Source: Prochloron sp. SulCav_FS08_3_32_3330 (GTDB lineage Bacteria > Cyanobacteriota > Cyanobacteriia > Cyanobacteriales > DYNF01). Taken from it: a DNA stretch of 36,455 bases. The stretch spans positions 10,810 through 47,264 of the forward strand of contig DYNF01000024.1 in the NCBI GenBank assembly GCA_020721205.1, read 5' to 3'. Of the stretch, positions 1-6,730 are shown in pieces. Positions within the stretch are counted from its first letter, which is position 1; every line of letters begins with the position of its first letter. Both the position numbers and the translations under genes were made by a program. The notes below the pieces were generated by a model. The model searched no databases. It had not been told where the DNA came from and was given only the letters and a program-made list of their open reading frames with translations.

Positions 1-135
1 GTCATTAGTCATTTGTCACTGGTCATTAGTCATTTGTCACTGGTCATTAGTCATTTGTCACTGGTCATTAGTCATTAGTTTTTAACAAACGACAAACGAC
101 AAATGACAAACGACAAATGACAACTGACGAATGAT
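1..135. repeat. Heptad-based tandem repeat with inverted right half
   Basis: Three perfect copies of a 21-base unit made of three heptads (GTCATTA, GTCATTT, GTCACTG) occupy 1-63 and a partial copy follows. From about 87 the reverse-complement heptads appear (GACAAAC, GACAAATG), so the two halves could pair into a long hairpin. Related heptads recur near 15095-15127 and 24494-24525. This is the short tandem repeat type common between cyanobacterial genes. The open frame on the minus strand here only translates the repeat and is not taken as a gene. The left edge may lie outside the window. Confidence 0.85.
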
Positions 136-277
136 AAGAAATTCCTATCGAAAAAAAGACAAAAATGGGTTTTAAATGATTTTGAATGATAGAGATTTCT
201 GATTTAATCAAAAACCTTTGATTATCAAAAAAAGTTAAAAGAGACCCTGAAAAAAGCAATTTCTTACAGGGGATCAA

Positions 278-618
278 GCCTTATGAGAAAAGCAATTAGA
301 CTAAAATGTTAAAACAATTCCTGATTAAGAAACAAGGCAAGAGTATATCTTTCTACAAGAGGGGAATCAAACAAAAAATATCTAGTTATCTTGAGGTGTA
401 ATCTTTATAGATCAAGGGTTTTAACCCCTTATATTTGAGTAAACTTGTCAAAAATGAAAATCCAAGGTAATCTAACTTAACAGAGAAACATAAAAAAATT
501 CATTTAACTGTTTTCATCGTAGTTGTCTTTGATGTAATTTTAAAAAAAACAATCCTAATCTTTAGGTTTTTCCCTTGAATCTTTGATGTAATTTAATCAA
601 AAAAGACAAAAGGGAACT
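278..618 (+). promoter_or_regulatory. Long leader of the LysM/M23 peptidase gene, with duplicated 15-mer
   Basis: About 340 bases without a convincing gene precede the peptidase. A 15-base word, TCTTTGATGTAATTT, occurs identically at 526-540 and 580-594, 54 bases apart (about five helical turns), and could be a paired protein-binding site. A small hairpin, AAGGG/CCCTT, lies at about 414-430. I looked for a c-di-AMP (ydaO) riboswitch, which can precede cell-wall genes in bacteria, but its conserved ACCCGTCAGC-type core is absent. The regulatory role is inferred. Confidence 0.35.
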
Positions 619-2994
619 ATGATAAAACAGTTAAACGCTCATCACACTTTAAGGAGGTTGTTTTTGAAAGACCCACAACTTAAGAAGGCTCAACTTACTC
701 CTTCGTGTCCTATTGAATCTTGCGAAGTCATTTTCAAAGGAAAAATTAAGACTTCTAATGAAATAGTGGCTTCTAACGAAGGATATCGCAAAGTTCGTCA
801 TTCTGCCGCCATGATCGGACTAGCATTGTCAATGGGAGCAACAGGAATTTTGCTTCCGAAGGGAGATCAAGCTGTCCTTGCGAATGAACCTAATGCTGAC
901 GAGTTATCTTTAACTCATGTTCAGGCACAGGAATATCAGATCAAGGAAGTTACGGAAGAAAAATTTAGTCCCGTTGTGGAGACTAATCTTTCTTCTCCTG
1001 AATATTCCACTCCTGAAAAAGTTAGTCCAACTTCCGCTAAGGCGATCGTGGATCAAACTAATCCCGTCGACTCCGAAGGGATTGAAGGACGATTACTTGC
1101 TCCTACACTGAATCATGAGGTGAAAGAGGGCGAAACTTTATGGCAGTTATCTCAAGACTATCAAGTGACTCCTGAAGCGATCGCTATGTCTAATGAGATT
1201 AATCCTGAAGATACAATTATTGCAGGGGAAACTTTAGATATTCCTGCTGAAAATGGACAATATTTTGAACCTGAACTTGAACCTGAACTTCAAAGTACGG
1301 GAACACAAACCGATTCCACTCTTTCGAGTGCCTACGGTGTAGAAACCCAGAATATTAAACCTACTCAAACGGTAAACCTCAATCAACCTTTACCCCAAGG
1401 GGAAACGGTAACGATTACTGAGGATGTGGATGCTTTGTTGAAACAACAACAAGAGTCTGCTTTACAAAAGCTTGAGCAAGAAAAAAATGAGTTGCAAAAT
1501 CAACTGATGGCTTCTGAGATTGCCATTATTACTCCTGAATCCATTGACATCAATGTTTTAGAACAAAACCAAGGGTTTAATCCTTCTAACAATTCTAATT
1601 CTGCGTTAGAAATTGAAGGAATAAAAGCGACGGGCGAAGGGTATAGTAATGAAACTGCTTTAAATATTCCTAGTGTTGATTCACCAGAATCTGCAACGAT
1701 TCAAAATCCATCTACGATTATTCCTGAAACAGCTTTATTACCCGGTAACGCTAATGTGGTAGATTTCCACAATTTTACCGAACCGATTGCCATTCCTGTG
1801 CCTTTACCCGGAGTACAGGAGCAAAATTTATCTTCATCTACTAATCAAAATACTGAACATAATTCGGGTAATATAACGACCGAATTAAACCAAATTCCTA
1901 TTCCAGTTTCACAGCCGATCGCTTTCGTGACCGCATCGCCACAACTTTATACTGTGCGTCAGGGAGATACTTTAGATAGTATCGCTAGTGATCATGGGAT
2001 CTCTACCTCTGAACTGATGGAGGAAAATAATTTAAGTAATCCCCATTTAATCAAAGTTAATCAACAGTTAAGATTCCCCCAAGAACAAGGTTTAAATTCT
2101 ACTAGAACTCAAGAAACTGTTGGTTCAATTCAGGAAAATGCTTTAAGCTCTAATGCTTCTTTACCCACTCCTACTACTTTTGTAGATAGGGATAATTCTT
2201 CTGAGAATGGGGTAGAAAAAATGACGGCGGATCTTAATCGTTTAAGAGACTCCGCTCAAATTCCTACTTCTAACGAAAGTAGTAATGTTATTGCACTAAA
2301 TCCTTCTAGTTCTTTCAATCAACCGATTTACATACCTGTAGAACCTTACCGTTCGGTTAATCCCGATGGACCAGAAAATTCCAGTATTACCCCTTCTACT
2401 CCTACTGTTCAACCTACTACAGAACCAGTACAACCAGTACAAGCAAGGGTAAATACACCGATCCAACAGCAACCTGAACAATTAATTGCGGCGGCACCTA
2501 TTGCTACCAGTAATTATAATCCGATGTTCCAGTTACCGATCGGGCAAACAGTTTCTCCTGAACTTCCGGGCTTGGCAGGGGCTGATCAGTATTTACCTAA
2601 TGCCTCTGCTCGTTTTGAAGGGTATATTTGGCCCTCTAAAGGAGTTTTAACTTCTGGTTATGGTTGGCGTTGGGGCAGAATGCACAAGGGCATTGATATT
2701 GCCGCTCCGATTGGGACTCCGATTGTAGCCGCCGCACCAGGGGAAGTAATTTTCTCAGGTTGGAACTCTGGTGGTTATGGCAATTTAGTCAAAATCAAAC
2801 ATGATGATGGCAGTCTTACTTTATACGCTCATAACAACCGTCTTTTAGTGCGTAGTGGTCAATATGTTGATCAAGGACAACAAATTGCGGAAATGGGTAG
2901 CACTGGACGTAGTACCGGTCCTCACCTTCATTTTGAGATTCATCCTTCAGGGAATGGTGCGGTTAATCCCGTCTCAATGTTACCTAGACGTTAA
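619..2994 (+). CDS. LysM-domain M23 family metallopeptidase (cell-wall hydrolase)
   Basis: A 791-residue envelope protein likely to cut or regulate peptidoglycan. After a polar N-terminus a hydrophobic segment (about 62-80) acts as membrane anchor or late signal sequence. Two LysM peptidoglycan-binding domains follow (about 166-209, starting HEVKEGETLWQLS, and about 441-488, starting YTVRQGDTLDSIA), separated by long low-complexity Ser/Pro/Gln/Asn linkers. The C-terminal M23 (lysostaphin-like, NlpD/EnvC type) domain spans about 667-791. Zinc ligands are intact: His689 and Asp693 in HKGID, and His769 and His771 in HLHFE, so it should be active. The ATG at 619 has only a weak upstream GGGA. An ideal AAGGAGG lies inside the frame at 651-657, six bases before an in-frame TTG at 664, which may be the true start and would give 776 residues. 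A strong terminator follows at 3029. Confidence 0.93.
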   Translation: MIKQLNAHHTLRRLFLKDPQLKKAQLTPSCPIESCEVIFKGKIKTSNEIVASNEGYRKVRHSAAMIGLALSMGATGILLPKGDQAVLANEPNADELSLTHVQAQEYQIKEVTEEKFSPVVETNLSSPEYSTPEKVSPTSAKAIVDQTNPVDSEGIEGRLLAPTLNHEVKEGETLWQLSQDYQVTPEAIAMSNEINPEDTIIAGETLDIPAENGQYFEPELEPELQSTGTQTDSTLSSAYGVETQNIKPTQTVNLNQPLPQGETVTITEDVDALLKQQQESALQKLEQEKNELQNQLMASEIAIITPESIDINVLEQNQGFNPSNNSNSALEIEGIKATGEGYSNETALNIPSVDSPESATIQNPSTIIPETALLPGNANVVDFHNFTEPIAIPVPLPGVQEQNLSSSTNQNTEHNSGNITTELNQIPIPVSQPIAFVTASPQLYTVRQGDTLDSIASDHGISTSELMEENNLSNPHLIKVNQQLRFPQEQGLNSTRTQETVGSIQENALSSNASLPTPTTFVDRDNSSENGVEKMTADLNRLRDSAQIPTSNESSNVIALNPSSSFNQPIYIPVEPYRSVNPDGPENSSITPSTPTVQPTTEPVQPVQARVNTPIQQQPEQLIAAAPIATSNYNPMFQLPIGQTVSPELPGLAGADQYLPNASARFEGYIWPSKGVLTSGYGWRWGRMHKGIDIAAPIGTPIVAAAPGEVIFSGWNSGGYGNLVKIKHDDGSLTLYAHNNRLLVRSGQYVDQGQQIAEMGSTGRSTGPHLHFEIHPSGNGAVNPVSMLPRR

Positions 2995-3028
2995 TCTATC
3001 TTTTTTCATTTAAGATTAATTGATTTTC

Positions 3029-3058
3029 AAAGGAAGCAAGAAGCTTCCTTTTTTTTTA
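3029..3058 (+). terminator. Rho-independent terminator of the M23 peptidase gene
   Basis: Stem AAGGAAGC (3030-3037), loop AAGAA, stem GCTTCCTT (3043-3050), then an unbroken run of T to 3057. It starts 35 bases after the stop codon. Confidence 0.9.
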
Positions 3059-3082
3059 TTTTTTGCAAAAATTAAAAAAAAG

Positions 3083-3112
3083 TTGCCAAAATTAGACAAA
3101 GTATGTTATGAT
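3083..3112 (+). promoter_or_regulatory. Candidate sigma-70-type promoter of the tRNA gene
   Basis: TTGCCA at 3083-3088 and TATGAT at 3107-3112 are spaced by 18 bases. Transcription would start near 3119, about 12 bases upstream of the tRNA. Confidence 0.6.
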
Positions 3113-3130
3113 TACGAAGGTAAAAAAAAC

Positions 3131-3204
3131 GGCTCGGTAGCTCAGTTGGTTAGAGCAGGGGACTCATAAGCCCAAGGTCGGCAGTTCAAATCTGCCTCGA
3201 GCCA
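3131..3204 (+). tRNA. tRNA with anticodon CAT (elongator Met; Ile2 not excluded)
   Basis: A full 74-base cloverleaf can be drawn: acceptor GGCTCGG with TCGAGCC (one G-T pair), D stem GCTC/GAGC, anticodon loop CTCATAA, variable AGGTC, T stem GGCAG/CTGCC with loop TTCAAAT, discriminator A. CCA is not encoded. The anticodon stem pairs cleanly only in its three central G-C pairs; the outer 27-43 (G-A) and inner 31-39 (A-G) positions are mismatched. It lacks initiator features. A CAT anticodon can also belong to tRNA-Ile2 (modified by TilS), and the GACTCATAA loop context would fit either. Confidence 0.93.
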
Positions 3205-3267
3205 TTTAAAATAAATCTTCATATTGCGTTAAAACCCTTTAATCATAATTTCAGACTTTTTAAGTAA

Positions 3268-3342
3268 TTAATATCCTAAAAGATGAAGACTATCATTATC
3301 GTTAAATAATGCTACGAGAAAACCTGTATCAATGATGATCAT
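3268..3342 (-). pseudogene. VapC (PIN-domain) toxin remnant, 24 codons
   Basis: Starting inside the last codons of the VapB-like gene (ATG at 3342, overlapping by 14 bases), a minus-strand frame reads MIIIDTGFLVALFNDNDS and stops at 3268-3270. This is the start of a PIN domain, with the first catalytic Asp in IIIDTGFLVAL, and the overlap is the standard vapBC layout. A working VapC has about 130 residues, so more than 100 are missing, and I see no continuation in other frames before the tRNA at 3204. It therefore looks like a deletion product. The call rests on about 20 residues plus context. Confidence 0.7.
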
Positions 3343-3601
3343 ATTTATGGTTTAATTCCTCTCTTAATACTGTTTTATAATTAGTGGAAAGGTCATTTTC
3401 GGCACTAATACAACCGATTAAACCAGATTCTTTTAAGATTTTTAAAGTATTAACTTGGTTAAATTTTGTTTCTGATAAAAGTTCTGGTTTTTTCTCTAAA
3501 GAATAACGCTTCTTTAAAACTTCTACAAGGTCAAATATAACCTGTTGGGTATCAGGAGGTAAAGAAGCAATATCTTGTTGAATACTATCTAAATTGTTCA
3601 T
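3329..3601 (-). CDS. VapB/DUF2281-like antitoxin, now without a complete toxin
   Basis: A 90-residue protein. The N-terminal part (SLPPDTQQVIFDLVEVLKKR, residues about 14-33) resembles the DUF2281 helix found in many cyanobacterial antitoxins, and the C-terminal part (ESGLIGCISAENDLSTNYK, then EELNHKYDHH) resembles the toxin-binding tail of VapB proteins encoded just ahead of PIN toxins. Its 3' end overlaps the start of a truncated VapC. If expressed it would be an orphan antitoxin that could still neutralise a related toxin elsewhere or bind an operator. The frame is intact and the start at 3601 is the only ATG giving the conserved N-terminal helix. Confidence 0.75.
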   Translation of the reverse strand: MNNLDSIQQDIASLPPDTQQVIFDLVEVLKKRYSLEKKPELLSETKFNQVNTLKILKESGLIGCISAENDLSTNYKTVLREELNHKYDHH

Positions 3602-4046
3602 AATTTTTTCTCTTAATAAAGAAGTACAATGGAAGTCGGTATTGAAAACCTAATCATCTTGATAGTCATTTTATTACCATTACCTATATAAATAATTAAA
3701 TTATATTAACATTTTGAATTACCTAACCCGCATTTCTCACAAAAAGAGCGATCGGGAATAATAAAAAGCTTACCAGAATAGGATTTAAGCCATCAATAAT
3801 TATGTTCAAAATTCCTACAGTGTGTTGTTAAAACCTCAATAGAAATCATCATCAACAAAATCGGGTCAAAATCTAAAATTAATGATTATTTTTTTTGATA
3901 AAATATTAGAAAAAAGTGAAAATAAATTGACTATATAATCAAAAGTAAGTTAGAATAAAGCCTTTATTTAATGAAGTTGGGTGCAAAAATTACGGTAAGT
4001 ACGAGAAGAATAAAAATTCTGATTTTTCTTTTCAAATAAAACCAGA
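3602..4046. other. Gene-free stretch with a faint coding relic
   Basis: On the minus strand 3706-3795 is open and ends FCEKCGLGNSKC-stop, with a CxxC pair. Just upstream the same frame continues past one TGA at 3793-3795 (where a Trp codon would need only one base change) back to a TAA near 3830. This looks like the worn end of a small Cys-containing protein that I cannot name. The rest (3602-3705, 3850-4046) is AT-rich with nothing recognisable. Confidence 0.3.
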
Positions 4047-4658
4047 TTATTTAATTATTTCTAATAAACCTTGATAGAATATTTGAAAACTGGGAGATTG
4101 ATTAACTAAAGGATTCATATAAGGGGAAATTTCTCTAGCTAATTTGAACTTTTCTAAGCCACCTTGATAATAACCTGCCTGTTGTAACACTCTTTCTAAT
4201 GCTTCCCAAGTACCACCTTTAATTGTATCAGGATTACGATATTGTTTTTGCTGATTTAAGTTAGCAGAAACTTTAGGATATGCTTGACAAATTGCCGTAA
4301 TATCTCCAAAAAACCATGCTTCTAATTCTTCAATTATAATGCGATTTAAGACTTGAAAATTTTGGTCATTTTCTCGCGCTGTTTTAGTGATAAAACCTGC
4401 TGATTTTGCCATCGTTTCTAATTGTTGTTTCAGTTGGTGACAATCTTGCCGATCTTCATCTATTAATACCACAATTTTATAATCTTGAGGAAGCCATGCT
4501 TTATATCCTTTTAAACGTGAAGGTAAATTTTTTAAAAGGTTTTCTTTCCCCCGAAAATTATGAATTTTAAAAGTAATTTCTGGGGGTAACATTTTTGGTA
4601 AAAGATGTTCTAATGTTTCCCCTAATGAAGCTTCTTCTGCTAAGATTTCTAAATGCAA
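4047..4658 (-). CDS. DUF4276 family protein (TOPRIM-like), partner of the upstream ATPase
   Basis: A 203-residue protein matching the DUF4276 pattern: an acidic start (EILAEEASL, Glu8/Glu9), a strand ending in an acidic cluster (VVLIDEDRQD, Asp67-Glu68-Asp69) and an IIEELEAWFFGD segment (about 108-119). The early Glu plus DxD arrangement is that of TOPRIM-type metal sites, so a metal-dependent nuclease or phosphotransfer activity is plausible but inferred. The gene lies 90 bases downstream of an ABC-type ATPase on the same strand. ATPase plus TOPRIM pairs are known from OLD-like and PARIS-type (AriA/AriB) defence systems; DUF4276 is not the same family as AriB (DUF4435), so the analogy is of organisation only. 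Confidence 0.8.
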   Translation of the reverse strand: MHLEILAEEASLGETLEHLLPKMLPPEITFKIHNFRGKENLLKNLPSRLKGYKAWLPQDYKIVVLIDEDRQDCHQLKQQLETMAKSAGFITKTARENDQNFQVLNRIIIEELEAWFFGDITAICQAYPKVSANLNQQKQYRNPDTIKGGTWEALERVLQQAGYYQGGLEKFKLAREISPYMNPLVNQSPSFQIFYQGLLEIIK

Positions 4659-4748
4659 TGTTTTTACTCCTAATAATACTTAATTATTGATTCTAATTTG
4701 AGTAATTTAATTTACTAATAAATAACAATTTATGCTCTTTATCTCATT

Positions 4749-5915
4749 TTAAAAATAGTTTTCCATCCATAAAGAACCTAATAATGCACCATGTTCCATA
4801 AACTCTTTTATGCCTTGAATATGTGCCGTATTTGTAGCTTGAGTAAAGCCTTTTTTATCCCTTTCTAATATCCATAATTCTTGAGGTTTTAAAGCATCAA
4901 CAAAGAAGGGAGAATGAGTCGTCACCATTAATTGACTATTACTAGAAGCGGCTCGACATTCTTCTCCTAATTCTGGTAATAAACGAGGATGTAAATAATT
5001 TTCTGGTTCTTCTATACCGATTAATTGAGGCGGATTTGGGTCATATAATACTGTTAAATAAGCTAACATTTTTAATGTACCATCAGATGCAAATTTTGCT
5101 AAAATTGGTTGACTAAAAGGGGCATCTTTAATCTGTAATAAAAGTCTTCCATCTTGCATAATTTCCGTAGAGACTTTTTCTAAGTGCGGAATACGTCTGG
5201 AAAGCGTTGTTAAAATCTGTTCTAAACGCTCAGGATGTTCCTCTTTTAAATATTGAATAATATTGGGTAAATTATCTCCCGTTGGAGATAATCTTTCTTG
5301 TACTCCAGCCGGGGGAATTGTGCGGGTATGATCTGCACTTAAATAGGATAAATACCAGCCTGTAATAAAGCGTCTTAAGGCACTAACTCTAGGATGTTTT
5401 GCAAATTGTCCTAAAGTATTTACTGCTAGAAATTCAGGGGATTCTAATTGTTCAAAAATACGCTCATCATTCTCATCAGGATTTTCTCCACTTATTACCA
5501 TTCCTTGCCCTTTTTTGAAGTCTAAAAAACGTAAAATTTTACCTGTTTTTTCTTCTTGTAAATTTAACCATTCTTCAGCAATAAAAGGATGATTATTTTC
5601 TTCATCAATGGTTAAATGATAAGTAATTAAAGGTGACTTTTCCGTTTCACGATATTTAATGTAAATAACGATACCACCATCACTTCCTCTAGTGCGTAAT
5701 TCTTTAAATCTGCCCCTTCTCTCCCAAGCTTTTCTAAGACTTTCGGTAAAACATTCAGCTAAAAAAGCAAAGACATCAAAAATCGTAGATTTTCCGCTAC
5801 CATTTGCTCCTAAAAAGACAGTTAAGGGGGTAATATTTTTTAATTCAAGGTTATGTAATGCTCGATAATTTTGGACTTTTAAATATTCAATTCTGGGAAT
5901 AGATTGTTTAGTCAT
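4749..5915 (-). CDS. AAA_21/AAA_15-type (ABC-like) ATPase
   Basis: A 388-residue ATPase of the RecF/OLD/SMC-like class. The N-terminus [12 protein letters not shown] opens the ABC half; Walker A is GANGSGKST (36-44); an LSPTGDNLP segment in the middle corresponds to the ABC signature region; Walker B is LIGIEEPE (about 298-305) with the catalytic Glu pair, followed by a D-loop-like YLHPRLLPE; the switch His lies in VTTHSPF (about 334). All elements for ATP binding and hydrolysis are present. It is the first gene of a two-gene unit with DUF4276. Such ATPases typically act as sensors or regulators of a nuclease partner in anti-phage systems; that role is inference here. Confidence 0.88.
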   Translation of the reverse strand: MTKQSIPRIEYLKVQNYRALHNLELKNITPLTVFLGANGSGKSTIFDVFAFLAECFTESLRKAWERRGRFKELRTRGSDGGIVIYIKYRETEKSPLITYHLTIDEENNHPFIAEEWLNLQEEKTGKILRFLDFKKGQGMVISGENPDENDERIFEQLESPEFLAVNTLGQFAKHPRVSALRRFITGWYLSYLSADHTRTIPPAGVQERLSPTGDNLPNIIQYLKEEHPERLEQILTTLSRRIPHLEKVSTEIMQDGRLLLQIKDAPFSQPILAKFASDGTLKMLAYLTVLYDPNPPQLIGIEEPENYLHPRLLPELGEECRAASSNSQLMVTTHSPFFVDALKPQELWILERDKKGFTQATNTAHIQGIKEFMEHGALLGSLWMENYF

Positions 5916-6048
5916 TGGTTTAAAGTTTAGTTAAAAATTTTGAGAGAACTCTTGACAATGCTACCACAAAACTCAATCTTTGTTTGATCAGACTGCTGTT
6001 GAAAAGATTAGCGATCGCTTAAATAATAGATACCAAATGGGTTCTATA
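5916..6048. other. Intergenic stretch upstream of the ATPase gene
   Basis: It must hold the promoter of the ATPase/DUF4276 unit on the minus strand, but I cannot assign boxes with confidence. One HIP1 octamer (GCGATCGC, 6011-6018) is present. The rest of the 5916-6730 gap is described in the following entries. Confidence 0.4.
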
Positions 6049-6102
6049 TTGACACTCCCACCGTTAACCCTACGGGTGTAACGGGGGATTTTCGCAATCC
6101 CC
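6049..6102. mobile_element. IS200/IS605-like end: double hairpin remnant
   Basis: The segment beginning TTGACACTCCCACCG forms two adjacent hairpins: CCGTTA-ACCC with GGGT-G-TAACGG (6061-6084) and GGGGATT with AATCCCC (6084-6102). From memory, a GACACTCCC...GGGGATT hairpin is characteristic of the end of IS200/IS605 (TnpB-type) elements in cyanobacteria. No tnpA or tnpB is present nearby, so this would be a solo end or a decayed non-autonomous copy. The second hairpin continues into CGACTTTT and is very like the terminator at 34520-34552, so a terminator role is an alternative. Confidence 0.45.
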
Positions 6103-6174
6103 GACTTTTAAGTTAACTTTTTAACCTAAAAATGAATCCCTACAGCCTAAAATTTTTTCTCCTTAAATCTTATG

Positions 6175-6223
6175 TTATTTATTCTCTTTATTATATAATG
6201 GGTATAATAAAGAGAATAAATAA
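6175..6223. repeat. Perfect 21-bp inverted repeat with 7-base loop
   Basis: The 21 bases at 6175-6195 are the exact reverse complement of 6203-6223, separated by TAATGGG. The arms are AT-rich around a TTCTCTTTATTATA core. It abuts the start of the restriction-protein fragment. The RNA hairpin lacks a GC-rich stem and a T-tract, so it is not a typical terminator; it may be an insertion scar, cruciform or operator. Confidence 0.8.
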
Positions 6224-6233
6224 ACATTATTAA

Positions 6234-6494
6234 AATTTAGAAGATTTTAATGGACAATTAAAAAAATATTTTGTTACTAATATTAATGTAAAAATTGGCA
6301 TTATTACCAATGGAATTATTTATCGTTTTTTTACCGATAGTAAAAATCAAAATATTATGGATGATCAGCCTTTTTTTGTTTTTGATTTTAAGAATTTTAA
6401 TCAAGAAGATGTGGATTTTTTAGAATTATTTAGTCGCAATTATTTTGATATTAATATAATTAAAGAAAAAATAAAAAGTAATCATCATAATTGA
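6234..6494 (+). pseudogene. Fragment of an HSDR_N-type restriction/endonuclease-like protein
   Basis: An 87-codon open stretch without its own start, closed by TGA at 6492-6494. It reads QLKKYFVTNINVKIGIITNG, then IYRFFTD, MDDQPFFVFDF and DVDFLELFSRNYFD. This is the pattern of the type I restriction enzyme R protein N-terminal domain (HSDR_N/HSDR_N_2): a strand with VKIGIITNG.YRFYTD followed by a PF..FD strand and a DV..L..F...FD helix. The 5' half, with the remaining catalytic region, is missing and the open frame begins right after a TAA at 6231, immediately beyond the large inverted repeat. A decayed gene end is the likely explanation. Confidence 0.65.
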
Positions 6495-6514
6495 TCATCA
6501 TAACTGATCACTGC

Positions 6515-6649
6515 TCACTGCTCTGTACCCGTGCCACCACAAAAAGAGCAAGTTTCTTCCCTCTGCACATCACCTGAGCAGTCTCTTAACTCAATATAAC
6601 CCTTACCATCACAGTGAGGACAAGGTTTTTGCACTTTAATTTCACTCAT
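6515..6649 (-). CDS. Small DnaJ/BSD2-type zinc-finger protein (44 aa)
   Basis: An ATG at 6649 opens a 44-residue protein with two CxxCxGxG-type motifs: CPHCDGKGYI (residues 10-19) and CSFCGGTGTEQ (34-44), separated by a short acidic linker. These four-Cys repeats match half of the DnaJ central zinc finger. Stand-alone proteins of this sort occur in cyanobacteria, and the plant protein BSD2, a Rubisco assembly factor, uses the same fold. Binding of one or two zinc ions and a chaperone-like role are inferred. It is divergent from the phosphoglucomutase gene, with about 80 bases between the two starts. The frame ends at TGA 6515. Confidence 0.8.
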   Translation of the reverse strand: MSEIKVQKPCPHCDGKGYIELRDCSGDVQREETCSFCGGTGTEQ

Positions 6650-6730
6650 GATTTTAAAATCTGTACAAAATATAACTAACAAGCCTAATGCTTTTATGAT
6701 AAATATATCTTAAATATAATTTTAGAACTT

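Noticed and set aside
68-277. Minus-strand 69-codon open frame at the left edge
   Set aside because: Its C-terminal half is a translation of the heptad repeats and the rest has no recognisable protein character.
278-618. c-di-AMP (ydaO-type) riboswitch upstream of the LysM/M23 gene
   Set aside because: The genomic context is right and GGGGAATC and GAGGTG-like words occur, but the conserved ACCCGTCAGC core and its pairing are not there.
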